Part shown: piece after piece, positions 45,905 to 54,461 of the stretch
Layout: the number at the start of each line of letters is the position of its first letter
Numbering within the stretch: position 1 is the first letter of the stretch
DNA from: an uncultured Burkholderiaceae bacterium
GTDB lineage: Bacteria; Pseudomonadota; Gammaproteobacteria; Burkholderiales; Burkholderiaceae_B
Assembly (NCBI GenBank): GCA_934525625.1
Contig: CAKSZL010000003.1
Location: 227,912 to 291,911 of the forward strand
Direction: 5' to 3'
DNA: 64,000 nucleotides
Program-made: the position numbers and the translations under genes
Notes under the pieces: model-generated
Told to the model about the DNA's origin: nothing
Databases searched by the model: none
Seen by the model: only the letters and a program-made list of their open reading frames with translations

Positions 45905-48723
45905 TCAGCACCAAGATTTTGCATCGAGCCGAATCGACTCGAACCTCGCACTACTATGGCGACCAGGAAGATGATTACTATCACTCGGACGGCACTGCCG
46001 CGCAATGGCAAGGCAAAGGCGCTCAGACCCTGGGGCTGACCGGCGAAGTCACCCAGCAGCAGCTTCAGCGAATGCTCCGTGGCGACCTTGGGCCCGGCAA
46101 GACATTGGCCAAGAGCGTGCGTCTGGATAGCCGAGCACGCGCCGGCATCGACGTCACCTTCAGCGCCCCGAAAAGCGTCACGTTGCAGGCACTGCTCGCC
46201 AAAGACCCCCGCGTCATTCAGGCGCACGACAAAGCCGTGGCCGACGCGCTGGAGAACATCGAGCAAACCATGGCCATCGCCCGGCAGAAGGTCGACGGGC
46301 AGGTGCTCAAGGAAGCCACGGGCAACCTCATCATCGCAAAGTTTCGGCATGAGACGGCTCGCCCTACGCCTGATGCGCCGCCCGACCCCCAATTGCACAC
46401 GCACGCGTTGATCATGAACCTGACCCAGCGGGCAGACGGCACGTGGGCGACCCTTAGCAACGAATCCATTGTGCAATTCCAGCGTTTGATCAATGCGCAC
46501 TACATGTCTAGCCTGGCCAGGGAACTGGAGATGGCGGGCTATGAGGTTCGATATGAGAAGGAGCACATCGAGCTGGCGCACGTCTCCCGGGAGCAAATTG
46601 AAGCCTTCAGTCATCGTCGTTTAGCTGTCGATGCAAAGCTCGCCGAGCAGGGTCTGGAACGGCAATCGGCAAGCCATGGGCAAAAGCAGACGGCAACGCT
46701 GGCCACCAGGCTCCCAAAGTCCGATTCGTACACACGAGAGCAGTTGGAGCAGGTCTGGCAGCAACGCGCCAGAGGAGTTGGCTTCGACATGCTGGCCACT
46801 CCCAAATCGCCTCGCACCCGCCAGTTGTCCGAGTCGCAGGCCAGCGCCAGGCGCGACTATGTGGCGACGCAAGCCTTGCGCTGGGCGATCAAGCACCATA
46901 CTGAACGCGAGGCCGTCGTATCCGAATCCAAGCTCCTGATGTCGGCCACCACGCACAGCCGCGGGCTATGTGATATGCAGGACTTGCACGCCGAGCTGAA
47001 GCGGCTCTTAAGCGCTGGCGACGTTCATCCGACCGTACAAATGTACCGGGGGAAAGACAATACGGCTCTAATTTTGGGAAGCCGCGAGGAGTTGGCCCAG
47101 CGCATGGCCGAGGACGAAGGCATCAACATGGTAGATGCGGGCGCCGTCGTGGACGCTGCCATCTCGACCGGATTCCTGGTGCCGACGGAGCCCCACTACA
47201 CGACCACGGCCGCATTGGATTGTGAAGCTGAAATGCTGGCCATCGAAGCGCGCGGCCGCAATGCGCTCGAACGCGTGATACCGGACGACGCGATGCTTGA
47301 AACGTTGGCCGCCCTACCCTTGAAGCAAGGACAGCGGGAGGCAGTGGAGCTGATTTTGACGTCGAAGCACCGATTCGTGGGTGTGCAAGGCCTGGCTGGC
47401 ACGGGTAAATCTCACATGCTGAAAAGCATGAAAGGCGTCGCCGAGGATGCTGGGCACAAGATCATTGCTGTGGCGCCATATAGCTCGCAGGCGCGGGCGT
47501 TGAAGGGGTTGGGCATTCCGGCGTCAACCGTCGCGTCCCGCCTGGAGGGTGACCCGAAGCGATTTGCCCGCATGCTGGACGCCAAGACCATCGTCCTCAT
47601 TGATGAGGCCGGCGTCATTCCCGGCCGCCAGATGCGCAAGCTGATGCAAACCATCGAGAAACACGGCGCCCGGGCAGTGATGCTTGGCGACACCGCACAG
47701 ACCAAGGCGATTGAGGCGACACCGGCGTTCCAGCAGTTGCAAGCGGCCGGCCTGGCAACCGCGGGCATGAATGAGATCGTGCGCCAGTCAAATGAGAAGC
47801 TGCGCGCAGCCGTCACGCTGGCGGCCAAGGGCAAGGCCGAGGAGTCGCTGGGGCTGATAGACAAGGTGCACACCATTGAGGACAGCGACAAGCGGTACGA
47901 GACCATTGCCACCCGCTACAGTAGCCTGCCCGAAGACGAACGTAACGCAACGTTGATCCTGACGGGCACCAACCTCTCACGGAACGCCATCAACGATGCC
48001 GTTCACAGCCAGCTCGGACTCGACGGCAAAGGACATATGTACACGCTGCTGACCAGACGCGACTCCACCCAGGCCGAACGCCGCTACGCTAGGTATTACA
48101 GTGTTGGCGATATCATCCAGCCAGAGCGGGATTATCGATCCGGCCTGAAGCGTGGCAAACTGTACCGGATAATTGGTAGAACTGGTACGAATCAACTGGA
48201 AGTTAAATCGTTGGATTCGGAAGAGACCATTCGCATCTCTCCTGGAATGGCTCGTAAGCTTTCCGTTTATCAGCCTGTCCGAGCCGAGCTTTCTAGCGGA
48301 GATATCGTCCGCATTACACGGAACGATACCGATTTGGATATTGCCAATGGGGATCGCGCTCAAGTAATGCAAGTTTCGCCGCACGCTGTCACGCTAAAAA
48401 TTGGCGAACGTGAACTCACCTTCGCGGCCGATGCTCCATTACACATGGATCGCGCCTATGCAACAACGGCGCATAGCGCTCAAGGGCTAACGAGCGAGAA
48501 AGTCATCATTAATCTGGAAACCAAAAGCCGCACGACAAAGCGAGATATTTACTACGTCGATATTTCGCGTGCGAGAAGCGACGCTGTTATCTACACCGAT
48601 AGCCTAAAAGAGTTGCCCAAAAGCGTGCAGCGCCGGGAGGAAAAAACGATCGCGCTCGATGTCGTGCAGCCCAATAGCTACCAGGCGCCCGATTTCAGCC
48701 GCGAAATAGGGATGTCGTCCTGA
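45901..48723 (+). CDS. MobF-family relaxase-helicase (TrwC/TraI type)
   Basis: A 940-residue bifunctional protein. The N-terminal relaxase domain has the tyrosine cluster (HYYGDQEDDYYH) and the three-histidine metal site in RHETARPTPDAPPDPQLHTH. The helicase domain has Walker A VQGLAGTGKSHMLKSM at about residue 500, Walker B KTIVLIDEAGVIPGRQ, and the UvrD-type end AYATTAHSAQGLTSEKVI. It nicks oriT, stays on the 5' end and unwinds the donor. The oriT candidate lies just downstream. AT-richer codons appear in its last third. Confidence 0.93.
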   Translation: MISTKILHRAESTRTSHYYGDQEDDYYHSDGTAAQWQGKGAQTLGLTGEVTQQQLQRMLRGDLGPGKTLAKSVRLDSRARAGIDVTFSAPKSVTLQALLAKDPRVIQAHDKAVADALENIEQTMAIARQKVDGQVLKEATGNLIIAKFRHETARPTPDAPPDPQLHTHALIMNLTQRADGTWATLSNESIVQFQRLINAHYMSSLARELEMAGYEVRYEKEHIELAHVSREQIEAFSHRRLAVDAKLAEQGLERQSASHGQKQTATLATRLPKSDSYTREQLEQVWQQRARGVGFDMLATPKSPRTRQLSESQASARRDYVATQALRWAIKHHTEREAVVSESKLLMSATTHSRGLCDMQDLHAELKRLLSAGDVHPTVQMYRGKDNTALILGSREELAQRMAEDEGINMVDAGAVVDAAISTGFLVPTEPHYTTTAALDCEAEMLAIEARGRNALERVIPDDAMLETLAALPLKQGQREAVELILTSKHRFVGVQGLAGTGKSHMLKSMKGVAEDAGHKIIAVAPYSSQARALKGLGIPASTVASRLEGDPKRFARMLDAKTIVLIDEAGVIPGRQMRKLMQTIEKHGARAVMLGDTAQTKAIEATPAFQQLQAAGLATAGMNEIVRQSNEKLRAAVTLAAKGKAEESLGLIDKVHTIEDSDKRYETIATRYSSLPEDERNATLILTGTNLSRNAINDAVHSQLGLDGKGHMYTLLTRRDSTQAERRYARYYSVGDIIQPERDYRSGLKRGKLYRIIGRTGTNQLEVKSLDSEETIRISPGMARKLSVYQPVRAELSSGDIVRITRNDTDLDIANGDRAQVMQVSPHAVTLKIGERELTFAADAPLHMDRAYATTAHSAQGLTSEKVIINLETKSRTTKRDIYYVDISRARSDAVIYTDSLKELPKSVQRREEKTIALDVVQPNSYQAPDFSREIGMSS

Positions 48724-49022
48724 TGGCGTCCGGTATTCGTCCTGGGCTGTCCGATATGCGTCCCGTGTCCGTCCTGATTCTGGCCTGTAGGCGGCAAGTT
48801 TGCGTCATGTTTGTGTCATGGTCTTGTCCTGGGCCGTCCGGTACTCGTCCGGTTCGGGGGGTGGGCAGGCAGTTTGAGGCTTGTCCTACATGCGCAAACG
48901 CTACATGTGTGGCACAGTGAAACGGCGTGCTGCTTGGCTCTGCGATGCTCGTGTGGCCCATAGTGTTCCACAATGGAAAAGTCGTCTTTATGAAAATATC
49001 CGTTGCTTATCAATGGCTTGCA

Positions 49023-49060
49023 GCACCCAAGAGGGTGCGTATTGTGTGGAGACCTTAAGG
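49023..49060 (+). other. oriT: Candidate oriT nic site
   Basis: The inverted repeat GCACCC-aaga-GGGTGC (49023-49038) runs directly into TGCGTATTGTGT (49036-49047), which matches the R388 TrwC recognition sequence TGCGTATTGTCT except for one base. R388 is cut just after that final T, so the predicted nic is between 49047 and 49048 on the plus strand. A hairpin immediately 5' of nic is also an R388 feature. Location next to a TrwC-type relaxase gene supports it. Confidence 0.72.
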
Positions 49061-49065
49061 GCCAC

Positions 49066-49083
49066 AAAATCCGCCAGGATTTT
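49066..49083. repeat. Inverted repeat 3' of the predicted nic
   Basis: AAAATCC-gcca-GGATTTT, flanked on both sides by cttaagg words (49054 and 49090). It is the first structure on the strand predicted to enter the recipient. Confidence 0.55.
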
Positions 49084-49101
49084 GGGAGCTTAAGGGCGAC
49101 C

Positions 49102-49121
49102 GGGCACCCTCTCGGGTGCCC
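49102..49121. repeat. Perfect inverted repeat in the oriT region
   Basis: GGGCACCC-tctc-GGGTGCCC, sharing the CACCC/GGGTG arms of the nic-proximal hairpin. It could be a second protein-binding site or a terminator for relaxase transcripts, although no T-run follows. Confidence 0.55.
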
Positions 49122-49331
49122 AGCGTCCACCACTTGGGACCCAGCCAGCGAAGCTGGATGGGATGGTCTCCCAACTTGATTGGGCCGCCCATGGCAGCGC
49201 ACCCCCACACATCACCCAAGCCGCAACCCGCTAAATCAATGCACTATCTCAGCATTGACCTATCACAATTAGCCCACCCTGATTTATCATTTGAGGGCGA
49301 ACCAATAGCACTTAACCCGAACGGATACTAA

Positions 49332-49730
49332 ATGGCCAAGAATTCCTATAGCGCCCAAAAAACGGCGCTCCATAAGCAAATTGCAAAATTACAGAAGCAG
49401 GCAGAAGCTTTGGAAACCAAAAGACGTTTACCCCAAATCCAATCCATTGTGAAAACCATGAGGGAATTTGGTATCACACCGGAGGAAATTGCAGCCTCAT
49501 ATGGTAAAAGGGGCCGTAAATCGGCCTTACCGCGCAAGACTAAACGCGCAGCGGTAACTATTCCCCCTAAGTACCGTCACCCAGCCACTGGCGCAACATG
49601 GACTGGGCGTGGGCGAGCTCCTCGCTGGATAGTTGATGCGGAAGCTGCAGGCCAAAGCCGGGAGCAGTTTTTGATTGGCGTAGCGTCCGCACAGAATAAA
49701 AAAAAGCCGTCGCGTAATGCGGCGGCTTGA
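49332..49730 (+). CDS. H-NS family nucleoid protein
   Basis: A 132-residue protein with an N-terminal coiled coil (SAQKTALHKQIAKLQKQAEA), a central Arg/Lys linker and the C-terminal DNA-binding motif YRHPATGATWTGRGRAPRW. This is the H-NS histone-like pattern. Mobile-element H-NS proteins usually silence element genes in the donor. It is the first gene after oriT and, unlike its neighbours, is on the plus strand. It is followed closely by a poly-A/GCGGCTTG terminator-like end. Confidence 0.87.
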   Translation: MAKNSYSAQKTALHKQIAKLQKQAEALETKRRLPQIQSIVKTMREFGITPEEIAASYGKRGRKSALPRKTKRAAVTIPPKYRHPATGATWTGRGRAPRWIVDAEAAGQSREQFLIGVASAQNKKKPSRNAAA

Positions 49731-49748
49731 TCATCATTAAAATCTGCG

Positions 49749-50075
49749 CTACATGGCCAGCTTCGCAGAAATGAGGCGATTCATACTAATGCCCTTTTCT
49801 GCGGCTTCGATAGCCAGCTTTTGATGCACCAGCGGCGTCACTCGTGCAGCAATTTTCCCGCTGAACTTCTTACTTGACATAGGTTGAGGCACTGGCTCGC
49901 CAGACGCAATCAATTCGGCAATTACGTTATCCACCACATTCATAATCCCTTCGAGGGCTTTCATTGGGTCAGCGTCAAGCCACGACAGCGAAGGGAATTC
50001 AGTGCACAGGCCGACGTGCTCACCATCGTCCTCTGACCAGATCACGCGGTAGGTATAGTTTCGTGCATGTTCCAT
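49749..50075 (-). CDS. hicB: HicB-like antitoxin
   Basis: A 108-residue protein: the degraded RNase-H-like domain (YRVIWSEDDGEHVGLCTEFP, SWLDADPMKALEGIMNVVDN) and a C-terminal ribbon-helix-helix part (SGKIAARVTPLVHQKLAIEA, NRLISAKLAM) that binds DNA. I chose 50075 because gagg precedes it; an ATG at 50087 overlaps the toxin stop as ATGA and is the alternative. It follows hicA on the same strand. Confidence 0.82.
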   Translation of the reverse strand: MEHARNYTYRVIWSEDDGEHVGLCTEFPSLSWLDADPMKALEGIMNVVDNVIAELIASGEPVPQPMSSKKFSGKIAARVTPLVHQKLAIEAAEKGISMNRLISAKLAM

Positions 50076-50083
50076 GTTTGACC

Positions 50084-50329
50084 TCATAGCGTATTCAATT
50101 TATCAATCGCAGCAATAACTTGTCTAACTTGATAGGCTTTTGCCTTATTACCCGATTTTTGCAAATTAATCCTAGGATCGCCTACCCAGGGCGTTTTAAA
50201 AACGGTATGGCTACCGCCTGTGGTTCGTGGTTGCCCGAATAGATGGGTGCAAACCTTGACCAAATCAGAGAACCCCACATTGTGGGGATTCTCCCTCATT
50301 TGTTTGATGATCTTGTCGATGCCAGCCAT
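50084..50329 (-). CDS. hicA: HicA-like toxin
   Basis: An 81-residue protein with IDKIIKQMRENPHNVGFSDL, then GQPRTTGGSHTVFKTPWVGD containing the catalytic histidine, and AYQVRQVIAAIDKL. This is the dsRNA-binding-like HicA fold, an mRNA interferase. The ATG at 50329 gives normal HicA length. It is longer-lasting protection of the element when paired with hicB. Confidence 0.82.
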   Translation of the reverse strand: MAGIDKIIKQMRENPHNVGFSDLVKVCTHLFGQPRTTGGSHTVFKTPWVGDPRINLQKSGNKAKAYQVRQVIAAIDKLNTL

Positions 50330-50350
50330 CTGATCCTCATTTTCCAATAT

Positions 50351-50370
50351 GATATCACTATTGATATCAC
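50351..50370. promoter_or_regulatory. Direct repeats upstream of hicA, likely HicB operator
   Basis: gatatcac occurs at 50351-50358 and 50363-50370, 12 bases apart, in an AT-rich stretch between the hicA start and the stop of the next gene. GATATC is itself palindromic. Spacing suits a ribbon-helix-helix antitoxin binding as paired dimers. Confidence 0.55.
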
Positions 50371-50386
50371 CAATCAACAAATGCAA

Positions 50387-50638
50387 TTATTCTCTGGTCA
50401 GTTCACTAGGCGCGTGTGGGAACCAGTACGCGCCCGGATGATCTGGGCCGACGATGTGAATGAATCGCCCGTAAAAAGAATCGTCGTTAGCAAAGCCAAT
50501 GACACGCATCGCCCGGAAGGAAACCCCGAATTCGTTTGTGAAGGTCACTCTGTCTCCAACCTTGAAGCTGCACGGGCTTGGTGGTTCTTGACGCAGCTTG
50601 GCTGCAAAATTACGGACTTCAGTGCTTGTGTTTCTCAT
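50387..50638 (-). CDS. Small hypothetical leading-region protein
   Basis: An 83-residue protein: TEVRNFAAKLRQEPPSPCSF, then KVGDRVTFTNEFGVSFRAMR and YGRFIHIVGPDHPGAYWFPH. The KVGDRVTFTNEFG segment resembles a small SH3/KOW-like barrel. No family recognised. Its ATG lies 36 bases from the 495-bp folded element, the same distance as ssb from the second copy, so it is likely an early-expressed gene. Confidence 0.6.
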   Translation of the reverse strand: MRNTSTEVRNFAAKLRQEPPSPCSFKVGDRVTFTNEFGVSFRAMRVIGFANDDSFYGRFIHIVGPDHPGAYWFPHAPSELTRE

Positions 50639-50673
50639 AATTGCCTCAAAGTTTGCTTACGTCGGTTCAAAGG

Positions 50674-51169
50674 GCTGTTCCTGCTGACCTGGCCTCCTGA
50701 AGATTCCGAGCCCCTGTGGGTTTGTCGGTGTGGCCAGGTAGGTGGGTGCTTCGGTTGTTGCCGCCCGTCCTGTCAGTTCGTCGCCCTTGCCGGCCTGGAG
50801 CTCGGGACGACACGATGGATAGGGGGAAGCTTTGTAAAAGCCGGCGCAGTTGGCCGGCTTTTATGAACACCCCCTATCCAGCGGGGCGGCACGTGCTACT
50901 GTCGGCGGTTTTAGGGCGACGAACTCACAGGATGGGCTACCCAGCAACACCAGATCTGCCGGGACACACCGGCCGCGCGGCGAGCGCCTCTTGCCGCGCC
51001 CAAGGCGCGGCACCAACTGGCCGAAGGCCCCAAGCAAACGAAGTGCGCAGCGCCGGCGCCGCCGGCGCGAAGGCGTGAGGGATGGAAGCCCGCCAGGGGC
51101 GAGACAGGCCGCGGGCCTGGCTCGATGCGCAGCACGACAGCCCGGCCCGAAGCAAAGCATAGGGACACG
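50674..51169 (-). ncRNA. 495-bp folded element, copy 1 (candidate structured RNA or ssDNA promoter)
   Basis: A GC-rich noncoding block repeated at 55476-55969. Stems visible in copy 1: ACCTGGCC/GGCCAGGT (50687-50694 with 50732-50739); a 24-base pair of arms at about 50763-50786 and 50914-50937; TGGATAGGGGG/CCCCCTATCCA (50816-50826 with 50870-50880); nested inside it TAAAAGCCGGC/GCCGGCTTTTA (50835-50845 with 50853-50863); TGCCGCGCC/GGCGCGGCA near 50992-51012; and GCGCCGGC/GCCGGCGC near 51048. Paired changes between copies keep the 24-base stem. It lies 36 bases upstream of the 50638 start on the minus strand. Strand is inferred from that position. Confidence 0.75.
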
Positions 51170-51170
51170 C

Positions 51171-51560
51171 TCAGGTGTCGCTGCTGCTGACTCCGAGCAC
51201 ATCCAGCCGCCCGTTGTCATACATGTGCATCATGGACAGCAGGTATGTCGGATCGGCTGGCCAGCCACATGTTTGCCATTTGCGCTTGAGCACAGCCTTC
51301 ACGGGGCCAGGGTAGCTGCGCAGCTTCTGGCGGGCGCGGCGCCAGTCGGCAGCACGGCGCTTACGCTCGCGCATGGCCTGCTCGGCCCAGCGCCTGGCTC
51401 GCGCCATCATTTCATCGTCCACCGGCAGCTGCTGCGCGGATATCTGCTCAGCGAAAAGCGGGTATTGCTCCAGCTCGCGGCGCAGCTTACGCGCGTAGGC
51501 GAGGCGCTTGCGCCGGGTGTCCTGGAAATCGTAGTGGTCGAGTTTTTTGAATCGCATCAT
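51171..51560 (-). CDS. Hypothetical basic protein
   Basis: A 129-residue Arg-rich helical protein (RRKRLAYARKLRRELEQYPL, ARARRWAEQAMRERKRRAAD) with a C-terminal part AVLKRKWQTCGWPADPTYLL. Not recognised. Its start overlaps the previous gene's stop as ATGA, and its end touches the folded element, so it closes the ssb-led leftward operon. Confidence 0.6.
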   Translation of the reverse strand: MMRFKKLDHYDFQDTRRKRLAYARKLRRELEQYPLFAEQISAQQLPVDDEMMARARRWAEQAMRERKRRAADWRRARQKLRSYPGPVKAVLKRKWQTCGWPADPTYLLSMMHMYDNGRLDVLGVSSSDT

Positions 51561-51799
51561 CCGCCCTCCCCTGGCCCGTCCAGGCCAGCGGCACGCAGTT
51601 CCGCTGCCGACCAGTTTCGGTGCGCCTTGCGAACCAAGCAGGCCGCCATCGCGGCGGCCTGCTCGCGCACCTGACTGGCGCGCTGCTCAAGATCATCCGC
51701 CCTGGCCAGCAAGCTGCGAATGCCCGCGATGTCTCGCATCAACGGCGTCCCGAGCTCGTGCAACTGCTCGATGGCGGCCAGAGTCTGTTCAATAGTCAT
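51557..51799 (-). CDS. Small hypothetical coiled-coil protein
   Basis: An 80-residue protein made mainly of helices (TLAAIEQLHELGTPLMRDIA, LLARADDLEQRASQVREQAA) with a short C-terminal WSAAELRAAGLDG. It overlaps the next gene by four bases. Function unknown; expressed with the ParB-like gene above it. Confidence 0.6.
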   Translation of the reverse strand: MTIEQTLAAIEQLHELGTPLMRDIAGIRSLLARADDLEQRASQVREQAAAMAACLVRKAHRNWSAAELRAAGLDGPGEGG

Positions 51800-51849
51800 G
51801 ATGTGGCTCCTATTCAGACTGGCCGGGCGCCAAGCGCCCGACCGGGTGC

Positions 51850-53808
51850 TTATTCAGCGTCGGCGTGCTCGACTGCCTGAGTTGGGTGCTCCTCATCAGC
51901 CGGCGCGGGTGGCCGGACTCGCAGCATCTCGGGAATCCAGCCTTTGCCTGCCAGTAGCTTTTCGGCCTCGACCGCAGCTTCGCCCTTTTTCAGCTTGGCC
52001 AGTGGTGCGGCACTGATCGCGCCGCACACCTCGGAGACAACCTCGACGATGCGGTCTTTGTTGACCATGGACAGGTAGCTAGCGGCGGTCGGCGTCCACC
52101 ACTGCGCGACGTCAAGCTGCACGTGCTGCGCAATGACGTCCAGGCTCGTCGGACCGTGGTGCTCCTGGAACTGCACGCCGTCCAGGCTGCTGGACACGCA
52201 GACCGCCAGGAAATCGACCAGCGTCGCCGTGTCTTGTTGCAACGCCCACGGCAGGATGGGCAGCAGCTCGCCATCTTCATCCTTCGGCAACTCGTCCAGC
52301 CAGTGCCTGCGGTGATCGTCCAGCACCTTGTGGGCTGGGCTCCCCTCGAAGTCTGGCGCGGCGTCCCGGATCTTGTGTCCGTTGGGAGTGATGGAGATTT
52401 TCACGGCATCCAGGCCCCCGAAGCCCGAACCCAACACCGTATCGCCCAGCTGGGCCGCCAGCACGGCCAGCGCCACATGGGGTTGTCCCAGCAACGCGGC
52501 GGCGGCGATGCCGGTTTTGTTGGCGGTCAACTGGCGCACCAGCCGCTCCGAATGCACAGGCCGCGTGACTGGCCCCGGCAGCTCCATGCGAGGTTGCTCT
52601 TCCTCGCCGCTGGCCTCGCGCTCGCTTTGCGCCTGGACGACCTTCTGGCGATCCTCCGGCCGAATCAGGCCTTCATGGATTTTTACCTTGCCGTCATGAT
52701 CGATGCACAGAATGACACCAGCCAGACGCTTGGACTCAGCCGAATACACATTCGTGGCGTCCTCGATACTGGCCATCTGCTCGGCAACCTCATCGCGCTG
52801 CATGTCGAGCTGCAGGAACACATCATCGTCGCCGTCCGGATCATCTTCCTGGGCTTCCATGCGCTCGGTCAGCTCGTCGTACTGCTTTTGCAAGGCTTTC
52901 ATCTGACGCTTCTCATCCGCCGTCAGCTTGCGGGCAGAGGGATGGACACGACCGAAGCGGCGCAGATTCTCGTGGTCTATTTCGAGTGCCACGTCCGCCC
53001 AGGCCCAGCCGTCCCGCTGAACAATGGTATCGGCCAGTTCACGCAACTTCGTCAACGCCAGCTCATGCAATAGCTGCGGCTGCTCCAAGTAGACGCCCCG
53101 GTCGCCATCCGTAAATAGGTCTTGCACCACCGCGCCGCCGGCCTGCTGGTAAGCCTGCAGCCCGACAAAGCGCGCCACGCGATTGGCGGCAGTGACTTTG
53201 CTCTCGGTCAGCAAACTCCGAATGACGTTCGGGTTATCGCGTTGCCATTCGTTCAGGCCCTGCCACACGGTGAGTTGGCGCTCCTGATCGTCGGACAGTG
53301 TGAACGCCATCAATGCGGCCAGCTTGATCTGTCCCTCACGAAACGCTTGCACCAACGCAGGTGCGACTCGGGCCAACTTCAAACGCTGTCGGATAAGTTT
53401 TTCGTCCTCGTTGAAGGTCGCGGCCACGTCCTCGATGGATAGCCCCTGATCAATCAGCCGCGCGAACGCCTCGAACTCGTCGGCGGCATTCATCGGAGCG
53501 CGCTCAATGTTTTCCACAATGGAGGCCAGCAGGCCGTGCTCGTCCTTAATCAACTTGACTTCGAATGCTTCGTTGGCAGCGAAGTGGCCATCCATGACCA
53601 GCATGCCAATGGCTGCCCAGCGCCGTCCGCCGGCGACGACCTCGTATATGCCGCGCTTGCCTTTGACAACCACCATGTTTTGCAGCAGGCCAACAGCCTT
53701 GATAGTGGCCGCCAGCGGCTTGAGGCTTTCCGGCGTGACGCCCGATTGGCGGGCCTGTTGCTTCTCGGACAGCTTGAGCTTGTTGTACGGGACGCTAATC
53801 ATCGTCAT
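51850..53808 (-). CDS. Large ParB/Spo0J-domain protein
   Basis: A 652-residue protein. Residues about 1-110 are the ParB N-terminal nuclease-like domain (LKPLAATIKAVGLLQNMVVV, YEVVAGGRRWAAI, IVENIERAPMNAADEFEAFA), followed by a helix-turn-helix (LSIEDVAATFNEDEKLIRQR). The long C-terminal part contains charged helices and has no domain I recognise. It is twice the length of ordinary ParB, and a separate ParA/ParB pair exists at 60873-62606. Family members on plasmid leading regions are suspected to act on DNA during establishment. Start at 53808 follows aggag. Confidence 0.8.
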   Translation of the reverse strand: MTMISVPYNKLKLSEKQQARQSGVTPESLKPLAATIKAVGLLQNMVVVKGKRGIYEVVAGGRRWAAIGMLVMDGHFAANEAFEVKLIKDEHGLLASIVENIERAPMNAADEFEAFARLIDQGLSIEDVAATFNEDEKLIRQRLKLARVAPALVQAFREGQIKLAALMAFTLSDDQERQLTVWQGLNEWQRDNPNVIRSLLTESKVTAANRVARFVGLQAYQQAGGAVVQDLFTDGDRGVYLEQPQLLHELALTKLRELADTIVQRDGWAWADVALEIDHENLRRFGRVHPSARKLTADEKRQMKALQKQYDELTERMEAQEDDPDGDDDVFLQLDMQRDEVAEQMASIEDATNVYSAESKRLAGVILCIDHDGKVKIHEGLIRPEDRQKVVQAQSEREASGEEEQPRMELPGPVTRPVHSERLVRQLTANKTGIAAAALLGQPHVALAVLAAQLGDTVLGSGFGGLDAVKISITPNGHKIRDAAPDFEGSPAHKVLDDHRRHWLDELPKDEDGELLPILPWALQQDTATLVDFLAVCVSSSLDGVQFQEHHGPTSLDVIAQHVQLDVAQWWTPTAASYLSMVNKDRIVEVVSEVCGAISAAPLAKLKKGEAAVEAEKLLAGKGWIPEMLRVRPPAPADEEHPTQAVEHADAE

Positions 53809-53834
53809 GTTGTGACTCCTGTTCTTGGGTGGAT

Positions 53835-53957
53835 TCAGTGCAGCAGGCTGGACAACTTGCCCAGGTCACGCATGCTCATAGCCGGCAGGCGGAACGGCAG
53901 ACCCAGGGCGTGGGCGCGCCGAATGTCATTGGCGAGTCTGATAAAATCGAGCTTCAT
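53835..53957 (-). CDS. Small 40-residue protein
   Basis: MKLDFIRLANDIRRAHALGL followed by PFRLPAMSMRDLGKLSSLLH. A ggag site seven bases before the ATG and its place 26 bases upstream of the ParB-like gene in the same operon support translation. Too short to assign. Confidence 0.45.
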   Translation of the reverse strand: MKLDFIRLANDIRRAHALGLPFRLPAMSMRDLGKLSSLLH

Positions 53958-54030
53958 CTCATATCTCCGTGCGCTCAAAGCGGTTGAGGTGTAAGCCCTG
54001 GACGGTTGCCGCCGTCGCGGGGCTTTTTTG

Positions 54031-54444
54031 TTAGCACCCGAGCCAGTCGAGTACTGCTTTCCCGCGATAGAGCGGCTGGTCACCGCGCTCCGCGAAGAAT
54101 TCATTGGGGTTTAGTTGGTGGTCGCGGATTTCGCGCGCGGCCTGCTGCCGAGTCAGCACCGCCTCAGCGGCATCGTCGTAGTTGTCAATGCCAGATACCA
54201 CTTGGCCGACGGCCAACAGGTCGGCCAGCATTGCAATGAGGTCGGGCCGGTGCCCTGCCCAGCGGAAGTCACCCTCTACCGTCCGCGCCACGACGGTTGG
54301 AAATTGATTAATGCCCGCCGCGCGCACGGCCTCAGCGTTGCGCTGCGGGCAATAGACAGTCACGCCCAGGCCTGCGTCGATGAACTGCTGCACGGTGGCG
54401 TTGCTCTCGGGCTGTTCGGGGTTGGTATAGATCGTGATGCACAT
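54031..54444 (-). CDS. Glutaredoxin-fold-like protein lacking the CxxC motif
   Basis: A 137-residue protein. CITIYTNPEQPESNATVQQF and AGLGVTVYCPQRNAEAV with FPTVVARTVEGDFRWAGHRP match the beta-alpha-beta and cis-proline (FPTV) layout of NrdH/glutaredoxin proteins, but the redox CxxC position reads SNAT. It is therefore likely a structural or binding relative. Downstream residues 95-137 are unrelated and helical. It lies in the ssb-led operon. Confidence 0.6.
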   Translation of the reverse strand: MCITIYTNPEQPESNATVQQFIDAGLGVTVYCPQRNAEAVRAAGINQFPTVVARTVEGDFRWAGHRPDLIAMLADLLAVGQVVSGIDNYDDAAEAVLTRQQAAREIRDHQLNPNEFFAERGDQPLYRGKAVLDWLGC

Positions 54445-54461
54445 TGGTTCTTCTCCAGGAT

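Larger units (their letters stand above)
48724..49331. other. Noncoding region containing the transfer origin
   Basis: About 600 bases without a supported gene. The left part (48724-48870) holds degenerate repeats of gtcctgggc(t/c)gtccg and cgtcc words, possible binding sites for accessory proteins. The right part has a series of short inverted repeats: the nic-associated hairpin at 49023, AAAATCC/GGATTTT at 49066-49083, GGGCACCC/GGGTGCCC at 49102-49121, and CCAGC-gaa-GCTGG near 49143. Confidence 0.6.

Noticed and set aside
48724..48973. Minus-strand frame over repetitive GTCC words after the relaxase gene.
   Set aside because: The repeated Arg/Thr/Gly-Arg-Ile pattern follows from the DNA repeats, and the region is better explained as part of oriT.
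50911..51168. An open frame on the minus strand through the 495-bp element that looks partly similar to one in the second copy (55672-55968).
   Set aside because: The two frames agree only in stretches and are shifted by one-base differences, including one in a hairpin loop. Arm positions change in pairs. The conservation is of structure, not of protein.
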